Positions 17,396 to 25,378 are shown, counted from the first letter of the stretch. The stretch: 54,662 nucleotides of DNA from Bacteroidota bacterium (GCA_963169455.1 CAUJDW010000035.1:1-54662), one strand, 5' to 3'. Notes: a model not told the origin generated them from the letters alone. Numbers and translations are program-made.

Positions 17396-18637
17396 CTACT
17401 GCCCCAGAATTTCCTTCCTGAAATCGGCAGCAAGCCGTATCATATATTCAGGCGCGAGCTCCGGCAGGGCGCGGGCTTGCATCTGTTCGCGTGGCGGCGC
17501 GTGGCGCCGTCCGGGCAGCTTGCGGAATTTCTCCTGCCACTCCGGCGGCAGCTTTTCCATGCTGAGGACCGTGCCGTCGCCCCAGACGGCGGGGTCCTGC
17601 TTGCGGTGCTGCGCTTCCGGCGAGATCAGGAAATTGGCCACCACCATGGCCGCTGCTTTATTCGCCGCGTTCCTGGCAATGCCCATATAGTGCGAATTCT
17701 GGATGGTGCCCACTTCCCATACGTAAGCGCGGGCCGATTCCGGGAAAAGGCCCTGCAACACCTTGTTATCCACCTCGCTGTCGTTGTTGCTCATGGTAAA
17801 CCACAACTCGCCATTGGCAAACATTTGATGCATGGGCGCAACGGCCTCCGGGAAAGCATTGCCCTGTTTCCAAAGGTAGGGTTTGAGTTCGCGGATGTAA
17901 TCCCAGAGCAATGGCGCATAGCGCCTGTATTTCTCTTCATCGAAGGGGCCGGCCAGCACCTGGGGCCCGCCGGCGATGTCCATGAGCAGGATTTTAAGAA
18001 AAGTCAGCCCGGTGAAGTGGTTGTCAAAAGTAAAACAGCCGGGATGCCGCCTGACAAAAGCCAGCAATTCCGCCCTGTCCTGTGGCGGGGCAGGCGCCTT
18101 CAGGCTGTCGTAAATGATGGCCATCTGCACATTGCCCCAGGGGCACTCAAAGCCGTCGGCCGGCTGCTGAAAGTCCTGCCCGATGAAGGGGTTTTCAAAA
18201 TCGATGTACCGGGCGTTGGGCAGCTTGTCCGTCCATGGGCCGAAAAGGGCGCCGATCTGGCGGAGTTGATAAAAGGTTTCCCCGTTAATCCACATCAGGT
18301 CGAGCTCACTGTTCGGCCTGCCGGCCTGCAATTCCGCCAGAAGGGCCTGCACGATGATGCTGCCCTGCCCGCCGGCTATCCGGAGATTGATGCCAAACCG
18401 CTCTTTTACAGCCGGTTTAACGTATTGCTCCATGTAGGCATTGATCAGGGGGTCGCCCTGCCACATCATGAGGTTGACGGTGCTGCCGCGCGCCTGCTGC
18501 TCGATGGCTTCCCACGGCATGCTGAGCACATCGGCTGCTTCCTCCGGCCTGCGCTCCTGCTGCCCCCCGCAACTCCACAACAGGATGGAGGAAAGAAAAA
18601 ACCACAGGGCGCTCCGCCTTTTTTGCTCTCGTATCAT
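17396..18637 (-). CDS. YnjB-like ABC transporter substrate-binding lipoprotein
   Basis: A 413-residue periplasmic binding protein anchored as a lipoprotein: MIREQKRRSALWFFLSSILLWSCGGQ, lipobox Cys at residue 23. The mature protein opens with VNLMMWQGDPLINAYMEQYVKPAVKERFGINLRI and continues with GQGSIIVQALLAELQAGRPNSELDLMWINGETFYQLRQIGALFGPW, which fits the YnjB branch of extracellular solute-binding proteins. The ligand is not established for that branch. It is the first gene of the operon. On the minus strand the leader carries TAACTTGC at 18675-18682, a weak -7-like sequence. Bacteroidota carrying importers of this type are fewer than those relying on TonB receptors, so a small charged nutrient is plausible but unproven. 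Confidence 0.82.
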   Translation of the reverse strand: MIREQKRRSALWFFLSSILLWSCGGQQERRPEEAADVLSMPWEAIEQQARGSTVNLMMWQGDPLINAYMEQYVKPAVKERFGINLRIAGGQGSIIVQALLAELQAGRPNSELDLMWINGETFYQLRQIGALFGPWTDKLPNARYIDFENPFIGQDFQQPADGFECPWGNVQMAIIYDSLKAPAPPQDRAELLAFVRRHPGCFTFDNHFTGLTFLKILLMDIAGGPQVLAGPFDEEKYRRYAPLLWDYIRELKPYLWKQGNAFPEAVAPMHQMFANGELWFTMSNNDSEVDNKVLQGLFPESARAYVWEVGTIQNSHYMGIARNAANKAAAMVVANFLISPEAQHRKQDPAVWGDGTVLSMEKLPPEWQEKFRKLPGRRHAPPREQMQARALPELAPEYMIRLAADFRKEILGQ

Positions 18638-18726
18638 TTTTCCGGGCCCGGTTTACTTTTCTGGATTCCGGTATGCAAGTTAAAAAAAAGGGCGAACCGG
18701 CCGGGGCTGTGGCCCTCAAAATCAAA

Positions 18727-18758
18727 GGCGCCCCCTCCTTGGTAAAGGAAGCGGCGCC
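18727..18758 (-). terminator. Hairpin downstream of the TonB-dependent receptor
   Basis: Arms GGCGCCCCCTCCTT and AAGGAAGCGGCGCC pair with two mismatches around the loop GGTA. On the minus strand it is followed by TTTGATTTTG, a weak T-rich run. It lies about 95 bases after the stop of the receptor gene at 18853. Confidence 0.5.
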
Positions 18759-18852
18759 GGAGGCGTCGGTACAAACGTACAACCCCCCCTGTGCAAACGC
18801 AGCATAAGCAAAAAAAATAAGGTTGAGCCCCGGGATAGCCAGAAGGCGGGTA

Positions 18853-21330
18853 TTAAAAACCCATATCGTCCCCGCCGCCTTCATAGTCTCCGCGGCGGCC
18901 TTCCCGGCGCTGCTTGTTCTGGTTCAGGCGGTAGTTTAGCGTCATCATCACCTGCTGGCCGCGCCGCCATTGGAAGTCGCCTTCCGTAAAGAAGTCAGGG
19001 CCCTGAGAGATGTAGCGGCGGCGGCGGGAGTTGAACACGTCGTTGATGCTGAGGGTTAGAGAGCCCTTATTGTTGAAAATTTCTTTGCTGAAAGCCAGGT
19101 CGAGATGGGAAATGGACTTCTCCCGGCCCTGGGGGTTGTTGCGGGGGGCGCGGTAGTTGAACCGAACCTGGCTGTCCACTTTTTTCCAGAGTTTGACCTT
19201 CGAATTCAGCCGGCCGAACATGGAGAAAGCTTCCGCGTCAAAGGACTGCCCTTCAAATTCGCCGTCCGTGACGGAACGGAAGATGTTGACGTTGCCATCC
19301 AGGTCCAGCCACTCCAGAGGCGAAGCGGAGAAAGTGGCCTCGGCGCCCCATGACCGCTCCGTCGAGAGGTTGACGGGGCGGGTAAAGGAATTGCCTTCGG
19401 CGTCCACCGTGCGGATGCGCTCGGTGACGCCTTCAGTGTGGCGGTAATATACCGAAGAGGTAAGCGAGGCATTGTCCCAGTATTTGATGTGCCCCAGTTC
19501 GATGGAATTGGTGAATTCGGGGTCCAGGTTGGGGTTGCCGGAATAGAAATTGCGGGCGTCGCTGAACGAGAAGAAGGGGTTGAGGCTCCAGAAACCGGGG
19601 CGGTTGATGCGGCGGCTGTAGCTCAACTGCATTGCATTCTGGCCCGGCAACTCGTAATTGACGTGCCCGCTGGGAAACAGGTTGAGGTACTCGCGGGGGT
19701 TCACCTCCCCGGTTTGCAGCAGTTCCGTGCGGATGTCGGAGTATTCGGCCCGCAGGCCCAGCTGGAAGGAGAAGCGCCCGTATTTATTGCCGAAAATGGC
19801 ATAGGCGGCATGGATGTCTTCATTATAGATAAACTCGTTGGTGAAATCGGGCAGGAAAGCCCACTGGCCGCTGCCGAATTCTTCGACGTAAAAATCATTG
19901 CTGATGTCGCGGAAGGAAGAGCGGTAGCCCAGCTCGAATTTGCCGTCCTCATTGATGGGGCGCACGTAGTCCAGCTGCAGGAGCAGCATCCGCTCCCCTT
20001 CCTGGTTGTAGGAGCGCTGCTGCAGGTCGGGGGCGTCCGATTTGACGTATTCCGGGGTGAAATAGGATTCGGTGATGGTTGAGGTCTCGGTTTCCAGGTT
20101 GTCCTGGTAACGGGCTTCGGCCACCAGTTCATGGCCTTTGCCTTCGAACTGCCGGCGCCAGGCCAGGGAGTATTCCAGGTTGTATTCATCCTCGGTTTCG
20201 TCGTCCTCACGCAGGCTGATCTCCGTGAGGTTGTCCAGGTTGAAGATGTAATCGCGGTATTCTATTTTGGAGAAATTGTCGCTTTTGCTGGGGCGGTAAT
20301 TGAAGGAGGCAGTCAGGGTGCTGTTGGGGTTGAGGAAAAAATCGGAACCCAGGCGGATATTGTTGGACAGGCCGCCGCGCTCGCGGTTCTGGCTTTGCTC
20401 GAGCAGGAAGGTCGTGTCGGGCCCGAATTCATTGGTATCGTAAAATTCCTGATAGAGGGAGCCTCCGCCGGGGTTCCTGCGGTAGTTCAGCCCGTAGCTG
20501 GCAAAGAGGTTCAGCCAGTCGCGGCGGAAGTTCAGGTTGGCGGCCAGCCCGTGGTTGTGCGGATAACCGGCAGTGAAGTCGAAAGAGCCGTTCAGGCCGT
20601 TCCGCTTCTCTTTTTTCAGGATGATGTTGATGATGCCGGCCATGCCCTCGGCTTCGTAGCGGGCCGAAGGGTTGGTGATCACCTCGACGCGCTCGATGAG
20701 GTTGGCCGGGATGTTGCGCAGCCCGTCGCTGTTGCTGATGCCGACCAGCCCGGAAGGCTTGCCGTTGACGAGTATCCGCACCCCGCCGCTGCCTCTGAGG
20801 CTGACGTTGCCTTCCACATCAACGGCCACAGAGGGCACGTTGTCCAGCACATCAGCCGCGCTGCCGCCGGTATTGGCCAGGTCTTTCCCCACGTTGAACA
20901 CTTTCTTGTCGAGCGACAACTGCATCTGGCTCTTCTCCGCGCGGACTTCCACCTCCATCAGGGTCGTGGCGTCCGGCTCCAGCGCGATGACTCCCAGGTC
21001 GACGGTGGGTTGTTTTTTGGAGACGGTGATATTCCCAATGGCGTGGTCTTTATAGGAAATGAAATCGACAACAGCATAATACCTGCCCGGCGTGGCGTCC
21101 AGGGTGAAAGTGCCTGAAATATCGGTCACCGTCCCGCCTACCATGGTGCTGTCATTGGCATTGTAGAGGGTGATGGTGGCGTAATCCAGCGGTTTTTCAG
21201 TCGTGGCGTCAACGACGACGCCTTTGATCAGCCCCTTGAGGGGGTCGCCGGCCGAGGGTTGCGCGTTCAGTGCAAATTGAGCCTGGAACAGGAAAAAAAG
21301 CGAAAAAAGCAGGGTGATGTAAGATTTCAT
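18853..21330 (-). CDS. TonB-dependent outer-membrane receptor (OMP_b-brl_3 type)
   Basis: A 825-residue outer-membrane protein. The start at 21330 gives the signal peptide MKSYITLLFSLFFLFQAQFALNAQ. A carboxypeptidase-regulatory-like domain follows (about residues 35-120, IKGVVVDATTEKPLDYATITLYN), then the plug (LANTGGSAADVLDNVPSVAVDVEGNVSLRGSGGVRILVNGKPSG ... LIERVEVITNPSARYEAEGMAGIINIILKK) and a large beta-barrel ending LNYRLNQNKQRREGRRGDYEGGGDDMGF. The C-terminal tail is glycine/arginine/aspartate-rich rather than ending in the usual aromatic strand. The gene is 120 bases downstream of the kinase gene, with its own -7 element and a repeated operator-like sequence in between, so this two-component system may control it. 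The ligand is unknown. Confidence 0.9.
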   Translation of the reverse strand: MKSYITLLFSLFFLFQAQFALNAQPSAGDPLKGLIKGVVVDATTEKPLDYATITLYNANDSTMVGGTVTDISGTFTLDATPGRYYAVVDFISYKDHAIGNITVSKKQPTVDLGVIALEPDATTLMEVEVRAEKSQMQLSLDKKVFNVGKDLANTGGSAADVLDNVPSVAVDVEGNVSLRGSGGVRILVNGKPSGLVGISNSDGLRNIPANLIERVEVITNPSARYEAEGMAGIINIILKKEKRNGLNGSFDFTAGYPHNHGLAANLNFRRDWLNLFASYGLNYRRNPGGGSLYQEFYDTNEFGPDTTFLLEQSQNRERGGLSNNIRLGSDFFLNPNSTLTASFNYRPSKSDNFSKIEYRDYIFNLDNLTEISLREDDETEDEYNLEYSLAWRRQFEGKGHELVAEARYQDNLETETSTITESYFTPEYVKSDAPDLQQRSYNQEGERMLLLQLDYVRPINEDGKFELGYRSSFRDISNDFYVEEFGSGQWAFLPDFTNEFIYNEDIHAAYAIFGNKYGRFSFQLGLRAEYSDIRTELLQTGEVNPREYLNLFPSGHVNYELPGQNAMQLSYSRRINRPGFWSLNPFFSFSDARNFYSGNPNLDPEFTNSIELGHIKYWDNASLTSSVYYRHTEGVTERIRTVDAEGNSFTRPVNLSTERSWGAEATFSASPLEWLDLDGNVNIFRSVTDGEFEGQSFDAEAFSMFGRLNSKVKLWKKVDSQVRFNYRAPRNNPQGREKSISHLDLAFSKEIFNNKGSLTLSINDVFNSRRRRYISQGPDFFTEGDFQWRRGQQVMMTLNYRLNQNKQRREGRRGDYEGGGDDMGF

Positions 21331-21366
21331 TTCTGATAGTTGTGCGTTTGCGGTTGTATTTTGATG

Positions 21367-21374
21367 CAAAGTTA
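21367..21374 (-). promoter_or_regulatory. Candidate -7 element of the receptor gene
   Basis: On the minus strand this reads TAACTTTG, an exact TAnnTTTG match, 36 bases upstream of the receptor ATG. The expected -33 zone falls in the repeats at 21388-21430 and holds no clear TTTG, as in activator-dependent promoters. Confidence 0.55.
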
Positions 21375-21387
21375 AGTACCGATTCTA

Positions 21388-21430
21388 TTCAGAATTTATA
21401 GGAATTCTGAAGCAAATCTGAAGTTTGAAG
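21388..21430. promoter_or_regulatory. Candidate response-regulator binding site (receptor promoter)
   Basis: TTCAGAATT (21388-21396) and AATTCTGAA (21403-21411) form a perfect inverted repeat. Overlapping it, TCTGAAG occurs at 21406 and 21417, an 11-bp period, and TTTGAAG follows at 21424. An 11-bp direct repeat is typical for OmpR-family dimers. The same period and core appear before the regulator gene itself (23411-23430). Confidence 0.45.
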
Positions 21431-21450
21431 TTTAAACATTATTTTTCTTT

Positions 21451-22710
21451 TCAGGAAAACCGCACCGTCAGTTGATGGATGCCTTCGGCGAACTCATAAT
21501 CGACGGTGAACTGGCTGACATCCGCGATTTTTTTTACGATTGCCAGCCCCAGGCCCAGCGAGCCGTCGGAGGCATGGCTTTTTTTGAAGCGCTCGAAAAG
21601 TTGTTCGACAGGCGCCTGCGGCGTTTTGCCCGGGTTTCGCACCCTGAAGTGCTCGCGGTTCAGCTCCACCTCTATCCACCCGCCTTCCTCATTGTGGCGG
21701 ATGGCGTTTTTCAGCAGGTTGGAGATGAGCATGTCGGCCAGTACCGGGTCAACAGAAAGCCGCACATTTGGTTCAATCCTGCTGCTGAGCCGCAGGTTTT
21801 TCAGCGCCGCCAGTTCGGCAAAATTGGACAGGCTGGCCTCGGTTATGCGGGAAAAATCGATGGGCGCCTGGACGGCAAATTCCTGATTGTCGATCTTGGC
21901 CAGCAGTTGCAGGGCCTTGCCCAGCCTGGACAACTTGCTGAGCGACTGCTGGATGGCCTGCACCTGCCCAAGCTGCTCTCCCGACAAACCCGGGCTTTCG
22001 AGCAGCAATTCCAGCTTGCCCTGGGCTACGGCCAGCGGGGTCTGTATCTCATGGGAGGCATTTTCCGAAAATTCCTTCACCGCCAGATAATCGCGGCGGG
22101 CCTTGGCGGCCATCTGCGTCAGAAAGGTGTTGAGCTGCCGGAATTCCCGGGTCGTCGTTTCGGGCAACTGGAGCGCCCCCGATTCTTTCAGGCGGAAAGC
22201 CCGTATCTGCTCAAGGGTCTTCTGAAAAGGCCGGAACAACAGGCGGGTGACCAGGAAGCTGAAAAAGAGCATCGCAACCCCCAGAATGAGGAACAGCCGC
22301 AGCATGATCTCCACCACGACCTCATAAATGTCATCCGTTTCGATGATCACATCCGTTATGCTGAAGCGGTAATACTGATCGCCCACCTGCCGCACCGCCG
22401 TCAGCTTGCGGTAGGGCTCCATCACGCCCTGCAGGTGGGGATGTGGGGCCAGGGTGTCGGAAAAGACAAAAAAGGTGTCCCTGGTAGCCGGCCCCAGTTC
22501 CGCAATATCCACCTTCCCGCGCCTGAGAATATCGAGGGGAATGCTGTCAGCCACATCTTTCGTCAGTTGGCTGAGGTTGTCGTACAGGGCGAAATCGGTT
22601 TCCTTGCGCACTTCGTTTTCCACGAGCATGTAGGCTACCACGCCGCCGATGCCAAAGACCAGCAGGGCGACCAGCAGGTAAAACAAAGTGGTTTTGGTAA
22701 TGAGGTTCAT
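21451..22710 (-). CDS. Sensor histidine kinase
   Basis: A 419-residue inner-membrane kinase. Two transmembrane segments (about residues 5-30 and 138-158) bracket a periplasmic sensor of about 105 residues. The H-box is FSENASHEIQTPLAVAQGKLELLLE with the phospho-accepting His at residue 220. The N-box is DMLISNLLKNAIRHNEEGG and the G-box SDGSLGLGLAIVKKIAD. The ATG at 22710 overlaps the stop of the regulator gene (TGATG); a TTG three bases earlier is possible but less likely. The coupling indicates stoichiometric production with the regulator. The sensed signal cannot be inferred. Confidence 0.93.
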   Translation of the reverse strand: MNLITKTTLFYLLVALLVFGIGGVVAYMLVENEVRKETDFALYDNLSQLTKDVADSIPLDILRRGKVDIAELGPATRDTFFVFSDTLAPHPHLQGVMEPYRKLTAVRQVGDQYYRFSITDVIIETDDIYEVVVEIMLRLFLILGVAMLFFSFLVTRLLFRPFQKTLEQIRAFRLKESGALQLPETTTREFRQLNTFLTQMAAKARRDYLAVKEFSENASHEIQTPLAVAQGKLELLLESPGLSGEQLGQVQAIQQSLSKLSRLGKALQLLAKIDNQEFAVQAPIDFSRITEASLSNFAELAALKNLRLSSRIEPNVRLSVDPVLADMLISNLLKNAIRHNEEGGWIEVELNREHFRVRNPGKTPQAPVEQLFERFKKSHASDGSLGLGLAIVKKIADVSQFTVDYEFAEGIHQLTVRFS

Positions 22711-23387
22711 CAATCTTCACTGAATTTGTATCCCAGCCCGTAAATGGTTTTGATATAGTCCGCCCCGCCGGCTGCCGTGATCTTCTTGCGCAGGTTCTTG
22801 ATGTGCTGGTACACGAAATCGAAGGAATCCATGAAATCAGCGTCATCGCCCCAGAGGTGCTCGGCAATGATCTGTTTGGTGAGGGCCCTGTTTTTATTGG
22901 TGATGAAAAACAGAAGCAACTCGTACTCCTTGACGGTCAGGGAGATGGGGGTATCCTGAACGAAAACGTCGAGGGTGTCGGTATTGACGCGAATGTCGCC
23001 GAACTCCAGCACGGTATGCCCCTTGAACTTCCGGCGGCGGTAGATGGCGTTGAGGCGGGCATTGAGTTCCGGCAGGTGGAAAGGCTTGGTGAGGTAGTCG
23101 TCGGCGCCCAGTTCCAGGCCCTCCACCTTGTCGTCCAGGGCGTTTTTGGCGGAAATGATGAGCACCCCCGTCTCCGGGCGGATCTGCTTGAGCAGGCGCA
23201 GCAGGTTCAGCCCGTTGCCGTCCGGGAGCATGATGTCCAGCAGGACGACGTCGTAATCAAAGGAAAGGAGTTTGTCCTGGGCCTCGGCAAAGTCCCGAGC
23301 GGCTTCGCAGACGATATTGCCCCGGGAAAAGTAAGCCCGGATATTCTCGACCAGTTCCTTTTCGTCTTCAACAATTAAAACCTTCAT
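22710..23387 (-). CDS. OmpR-family response regulator
   Basis: A 225-residue transcription regulator. The receiver domain (residues 1-115) has the acidic pocket VEDEKE, the phospho-accepting Asp51 in VVLLDIMLPDGNG, and the lysine in DDYLTKPF. The DNA-binding winged helix occupies the C-terminal 100 residues (SLTVKEYELLLFFITNKNRALTKQIIAEHLWG ... SFDFVYQHIKNLRKKI ... IKTIYGLGYKF). It is the first gene of the regulator-kinase-receptor cluster. A -7 element and an 11-bp direct repeat lie immediately upstream, which suggests autoregulation. Confidence 0.95.
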   Translation of the reverse strand: MKVLIVEDEKELVENIRAYFSRGNIVCEAARDFAEAQDKLLSFDYDVVLLDIMLPDGNGLNLLRLLKQIRPETGVLIISAKNALDDKVEGLELGADDYLTKPFHLPELNARLNAIYRRRKFKGHTVLEFGDIRVNTDTLDVFVQDTPISLTVKEYELLLFFITNKNRALTKQIIAEHLWGDDADFMDSFDFVYQHIKNLRKKITAAGGADYIKTIYGLGYKFSED

Positions 23388-23395
23388 AATGAGGG

Positions 23396-23403
23396 CAAAG
23401 GTA
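23396..23403 (-). promoter_or_regulatory. Candidate -7 element of the response-regulator gene
   Basis: Reads TACCTTTG on the minus strand, an exact TAnnTTTG match, only 8 bases before the ATG at 23387. Transcription would start almost at the start codon, giving a leaderless or near-leaderless mRNA. Confidence 0.5.
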
Positions 23404-23410
23404 GGAAAGG

Positions 23411-23430
23411 AATTTGAGGGAAATTTGAAG
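23411..23430. promoter_or_regulatory. Candidate autoregulatory operator
   Basis: AATTTGA occurs at 23411-23417 and 23422-23428, an 11-bp period, directly upstream of the -7 element in the -15 to -35 zone. The extended copies end in GAGGG and GAAGG and resemble the TCTGAAG/TTTGAAG copies in front of the receptor gene, in the same orientation relative to transcription. Confidence 0.45.
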
Positions 23431-23575
23431 GGCAGAGCGGGAGGGAAATCCTATGGATATTCTAAAAAGTAAGCAAACTCAGGAACCCAAAACCGATATG
23501 AAGAAACCCGACCCTGAGCTTCTTCCTTTTTCAAACTAAATTTACTTGGGTTACATCACCAAAAGGCATAGGCAA

Positions 23576-23785
23576 ATGATAAAGACCATCACCATTGATG
23601 TCATTAACGAAAAAGCCATGAAGCTCCTACATGACCTGGAGCTTTTACAACTCATCCGTTTGCATAGGGAAGAAGGCCAGCCTACTCCTGATAATTGGGC
23701 CCAGCACTATAAAGGAGCCATGTCCAAACAATCACTTTCCGATATTGACAATCAACTAACTGAACTGCGCAACGGATGGGAATAA
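23576..23785 (+). CDS. VapB-type antitoxin-like protein
   Basis: A 69-residue protein, MIKTITIDVINEKAMKLLHDLE..., of the kind encoded directly in front of PIN-domain toxins in Bacteroidota. A short N-terminal strand (KTITIDV) that could serve as a ribbon for DNA binding is followed by helices and an acidic C-terminal tail with the toxin-binding character expected of an antitoxin. ATG 23576 is used; an earlier TTG would add ten residues unlike the family. Its last codons overlap the start of the broken toxin frame (ATG 23776), as in intact vapBC operons. With the toxin destroyed it may be non-functional or may act against other copies. Confidence 0.65.
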   Translation: MIKTITIDVINEKAMKLLHDLELLQLIRLHREEGQPTPDNWAQHYKGAMSKQSLSDIDNQLTELRNGWE

Positions 23786-23868
23786 AATATATTTGGGATA
23801 CCAATACAGCAATCTATTTCCTTCAGCAACAGTTACCTCCAACTGCCGAAAAATTCATAGATCTCTAA
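23776..23868 (+). pseudogene. Truncated PIN-domain (VapC-like) toxin
   Basis: The frame starts inside the antitoxin gene and encodes 30 residues, MGIKYIWDTNTAIYFLQQQ... to FIDL, the first strand and helix of a PIN ribonuclease with the metal-binding Asp in WDTN. It is ended by TAA. Reading through the stop continues ANRLS, which fits a PIN domain, so the stop looks like a TTA-to-TAA change. Six codons later a MITE-like insertion (23884-24047) cuts the frame; beyond it RLSI resumes and then ends at 24072. The rest of the toxin, including the other acidic residues, is gone. Confidence 0.7.
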
Positions 23869-23883
23869 GCCAACCGCCTCAGC

Positions 23884-24047
23884 CAGGCAATCGCATTTAA
23901 CTTTTTTTGCATCAAATGCCAGCATGCGCATCCCGCTGGGAAGCCAGGTTAAGTCGCCAGACGACTCAAAGTCGTCAGGTGACTAAGCCAGGAGGCGCCC
24001 ACCATTCATAATCCGGGCGCCAACTAGTTTTAAATGCGATTGCCCTG
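23884..24047. mobile_element. MITE-like insertion in the toxin gene
   Basis: Terminal inverted repeats CAGGCAATCGCATTTAA (23884-23900) and TTAAATGCGATTGCCCTG (24030-24047) match apart from one extra C. The element is flanked by a 10-bp direct repeat, CCGCCTCAGC, at 23874-23883 and 24048-24057, consistent with a target-site duplication. Inside lies another foldback, CGACT/AGTCG, at 23953-23983. There is no coding capacity. The duplicated bases fall in the toxin reading frame. Confidence 0.65.
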
Positions 24048-24057
24048 CCGCCTCAGC

Positions 24058-24211
24058 ATCCTGAAAACAGTTTAGTGTATCCCCCTATATCCAAAAACAA
24101 TCAGCAGCCGGCCACCAACTGCCGGCTGCTGACTTATTTTCCGATTTCGATCCACCGGATCTCATCAGGATGAAATGCTGCGGACTGTAAACTGCCTTCT
24201 GCCTACTGAAA
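24058..24211. other. Toxin remnant tail and short gap
   Basis: The first bases continue the toxin frame for a few codons after the insertion. The remainder has no gene and holds the hairpin at 24101-24132. Confidence 0.5.
24101..24132 (-). terminator. Rho-independent-like terminator of the three-repeat lipoprotein gene
   Basis: Perfect 12-bp arms TCAGCAGCCGGC (24101-24112) and GCCGGCTGCTGA (24121-24132) with an 8-base loop. On the minus strand the stem is followed by TTGTTTTTGG. It lies 80 bases beyond the stop at 24212. Confidence 0.6.
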
Positions 24212-25309
24212 CTACGGCCGGCAGCTCCGCATCAGCTCCCGGAATTCATCTCTGTCGTCAATCGTTTGGGTGGCATTGTCTTCCAACACGGTCACATCAA
24301 ATGGGAAGGAGAACTCGAGGCGGCCGTCGCCCAACTCGTGGGTGTCATGCCATTCCTGGAACAGGGTGCGGAGTGCGTCTGCATCAGCGGCCTGCGCCGT
24401 ACCACTGCCATCCGGATAAACTACCGTAATCGGGAAAACGAATTCAAAGCAGCCACCACCGAACAGGAGGCCGCCGTCACCAGGGCCATTGTGCCCGGGG
24501 CCGCCGTTGCCATGCGGGCCGCCGCCGGGGCCGCCGGGGCCGTTGCCGCCGCAGGATTCACGCAGCGCCGCAAATTCATCTTCGGTGCTGATCGTCAGCG
24601 TTTCGTTGGTTTCCAGCACCACTACCTGGAACGGCATCTGGATGACAGGGCGCTCATCGGCGCCGGGGTTGGCCTGCATCCAGGCGCGCATCAGGCCGTG
24701 CAATTCCTCGCGGCTGTTGGCCGTTGCCTCGCCTGCATCACCCGGATAGACAATCGTCAGCGGGAATACGAACTCGAAACAGGGGGCGAAGTTGCCATTG
24801 CCGGGGCCGTTGCCAGGGCCGCCGTTACCGTGGGGCCCGCCATTACCATGAGGGCCGCCGTTGCCGTGCGGGCCGCCATGCCCGCCATGGCCGTTGCCGC
24901 CGTTGCCCAGGTGCGGCATACATTCATCGAGGAGCGCGCGCAGTTCTTGCTTCGACTCGATAAGGTCTTCCGTGCCGTCCTCCAGGATGACCGTGAAGGG
25001 CATCACGATCGTAGGCCTGTCATGAACCTGCGGGTTGTTATGCTGCCAGGTGAAGAACAGGCCGCGCAAATCCTCCTCGCTGTTCACCGCCTCTACATCA
25101 CCGTTGGGATATTCCACGCTGATGGGGAAGACGATCTCAAAGCACAGGTTGTTGATGCCTTCGCCACCGTCGCGATAATCGATGTAATCATCCACGCCGA
25201 GTGCGGCATCATCCGCCACGGCATCGGCTGCGTCTTTTTCACAGCCCACCACACCAAAGAAAAGCGCCAGGGCGAAAAGCCAGCTCCATTTAACGATTTG
25301 CTTCATCAT
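24212..25309 (-). CDS. Lipoprotein with three ~95-residue repeats and His/Gly linkers
   Basis: A 365-residue protein of unknown function. The start at 25309 gives the lipoprotein signal MMKQIVKWSWLFALALFFGVVGC and has AAGAAG just upstream. The mature protein consists of three copies of one domain, each opening CFE(I/F)VFP(I/L) then YP(N/D/G)G, with a central MPF(T/Q)V or FPFDV strand, and ending in a helix with ELR..L..C: about residues 43-125, 168-255 and 282-365. Conserved cysteines at both ends of each copy may form one disulphide per domain. The copies are joined by linkers of GNGGPHGN-type repeats rich in His and Gly that could bind metal ions. It is divergent from the ECF sigma gene, 141 bases away. 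No known family was recognised. Confidence 0.8.
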   Translation of the reverse strand: MMKQIVKWSWLFALALFFGVVGCEKDAADAVADDAALGVDDYIDYRDGGEGINNLCFEIVFPISVEYPNGDVEAVNSEEDLRGLFFTWQHNNPQVHDRPTIVMPFTVILEDGTEDLIESKQELRALLDECMPHLGNGGNGHGGHGGPHGNGGPHGNGGPHGNGGPGNGPGNGNFAPCFEFVFPLTIVYPGDAGEATANSREELHGLMRAWMQANPGADERPVIQMPFQVVVLETNETLTISTEDEFAALRESCGGNGPGGPGGGPHGNGGPGHNGPGDGGLLFGGGCFEFVFPITVVYPDGSGTAQAADADALRTLFQEWHDTHELGDGRLEFSFPFDVTVLEDNATQTIDDRDEFRELMRSCRP

Positions 25310-25378
25310 TTCTTCTTTCTTTTTGGGTTCAATAATTGGAAATTCACCCATAGGAGGCGGCAGGCGGCTATTTGTACT

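Noticed and set aside
23453-23539. 28-codon open frame before the antitoxin
   Set aside because: Too short, no recognisable family, and it lies in the divergent promoter region of the response regulator.
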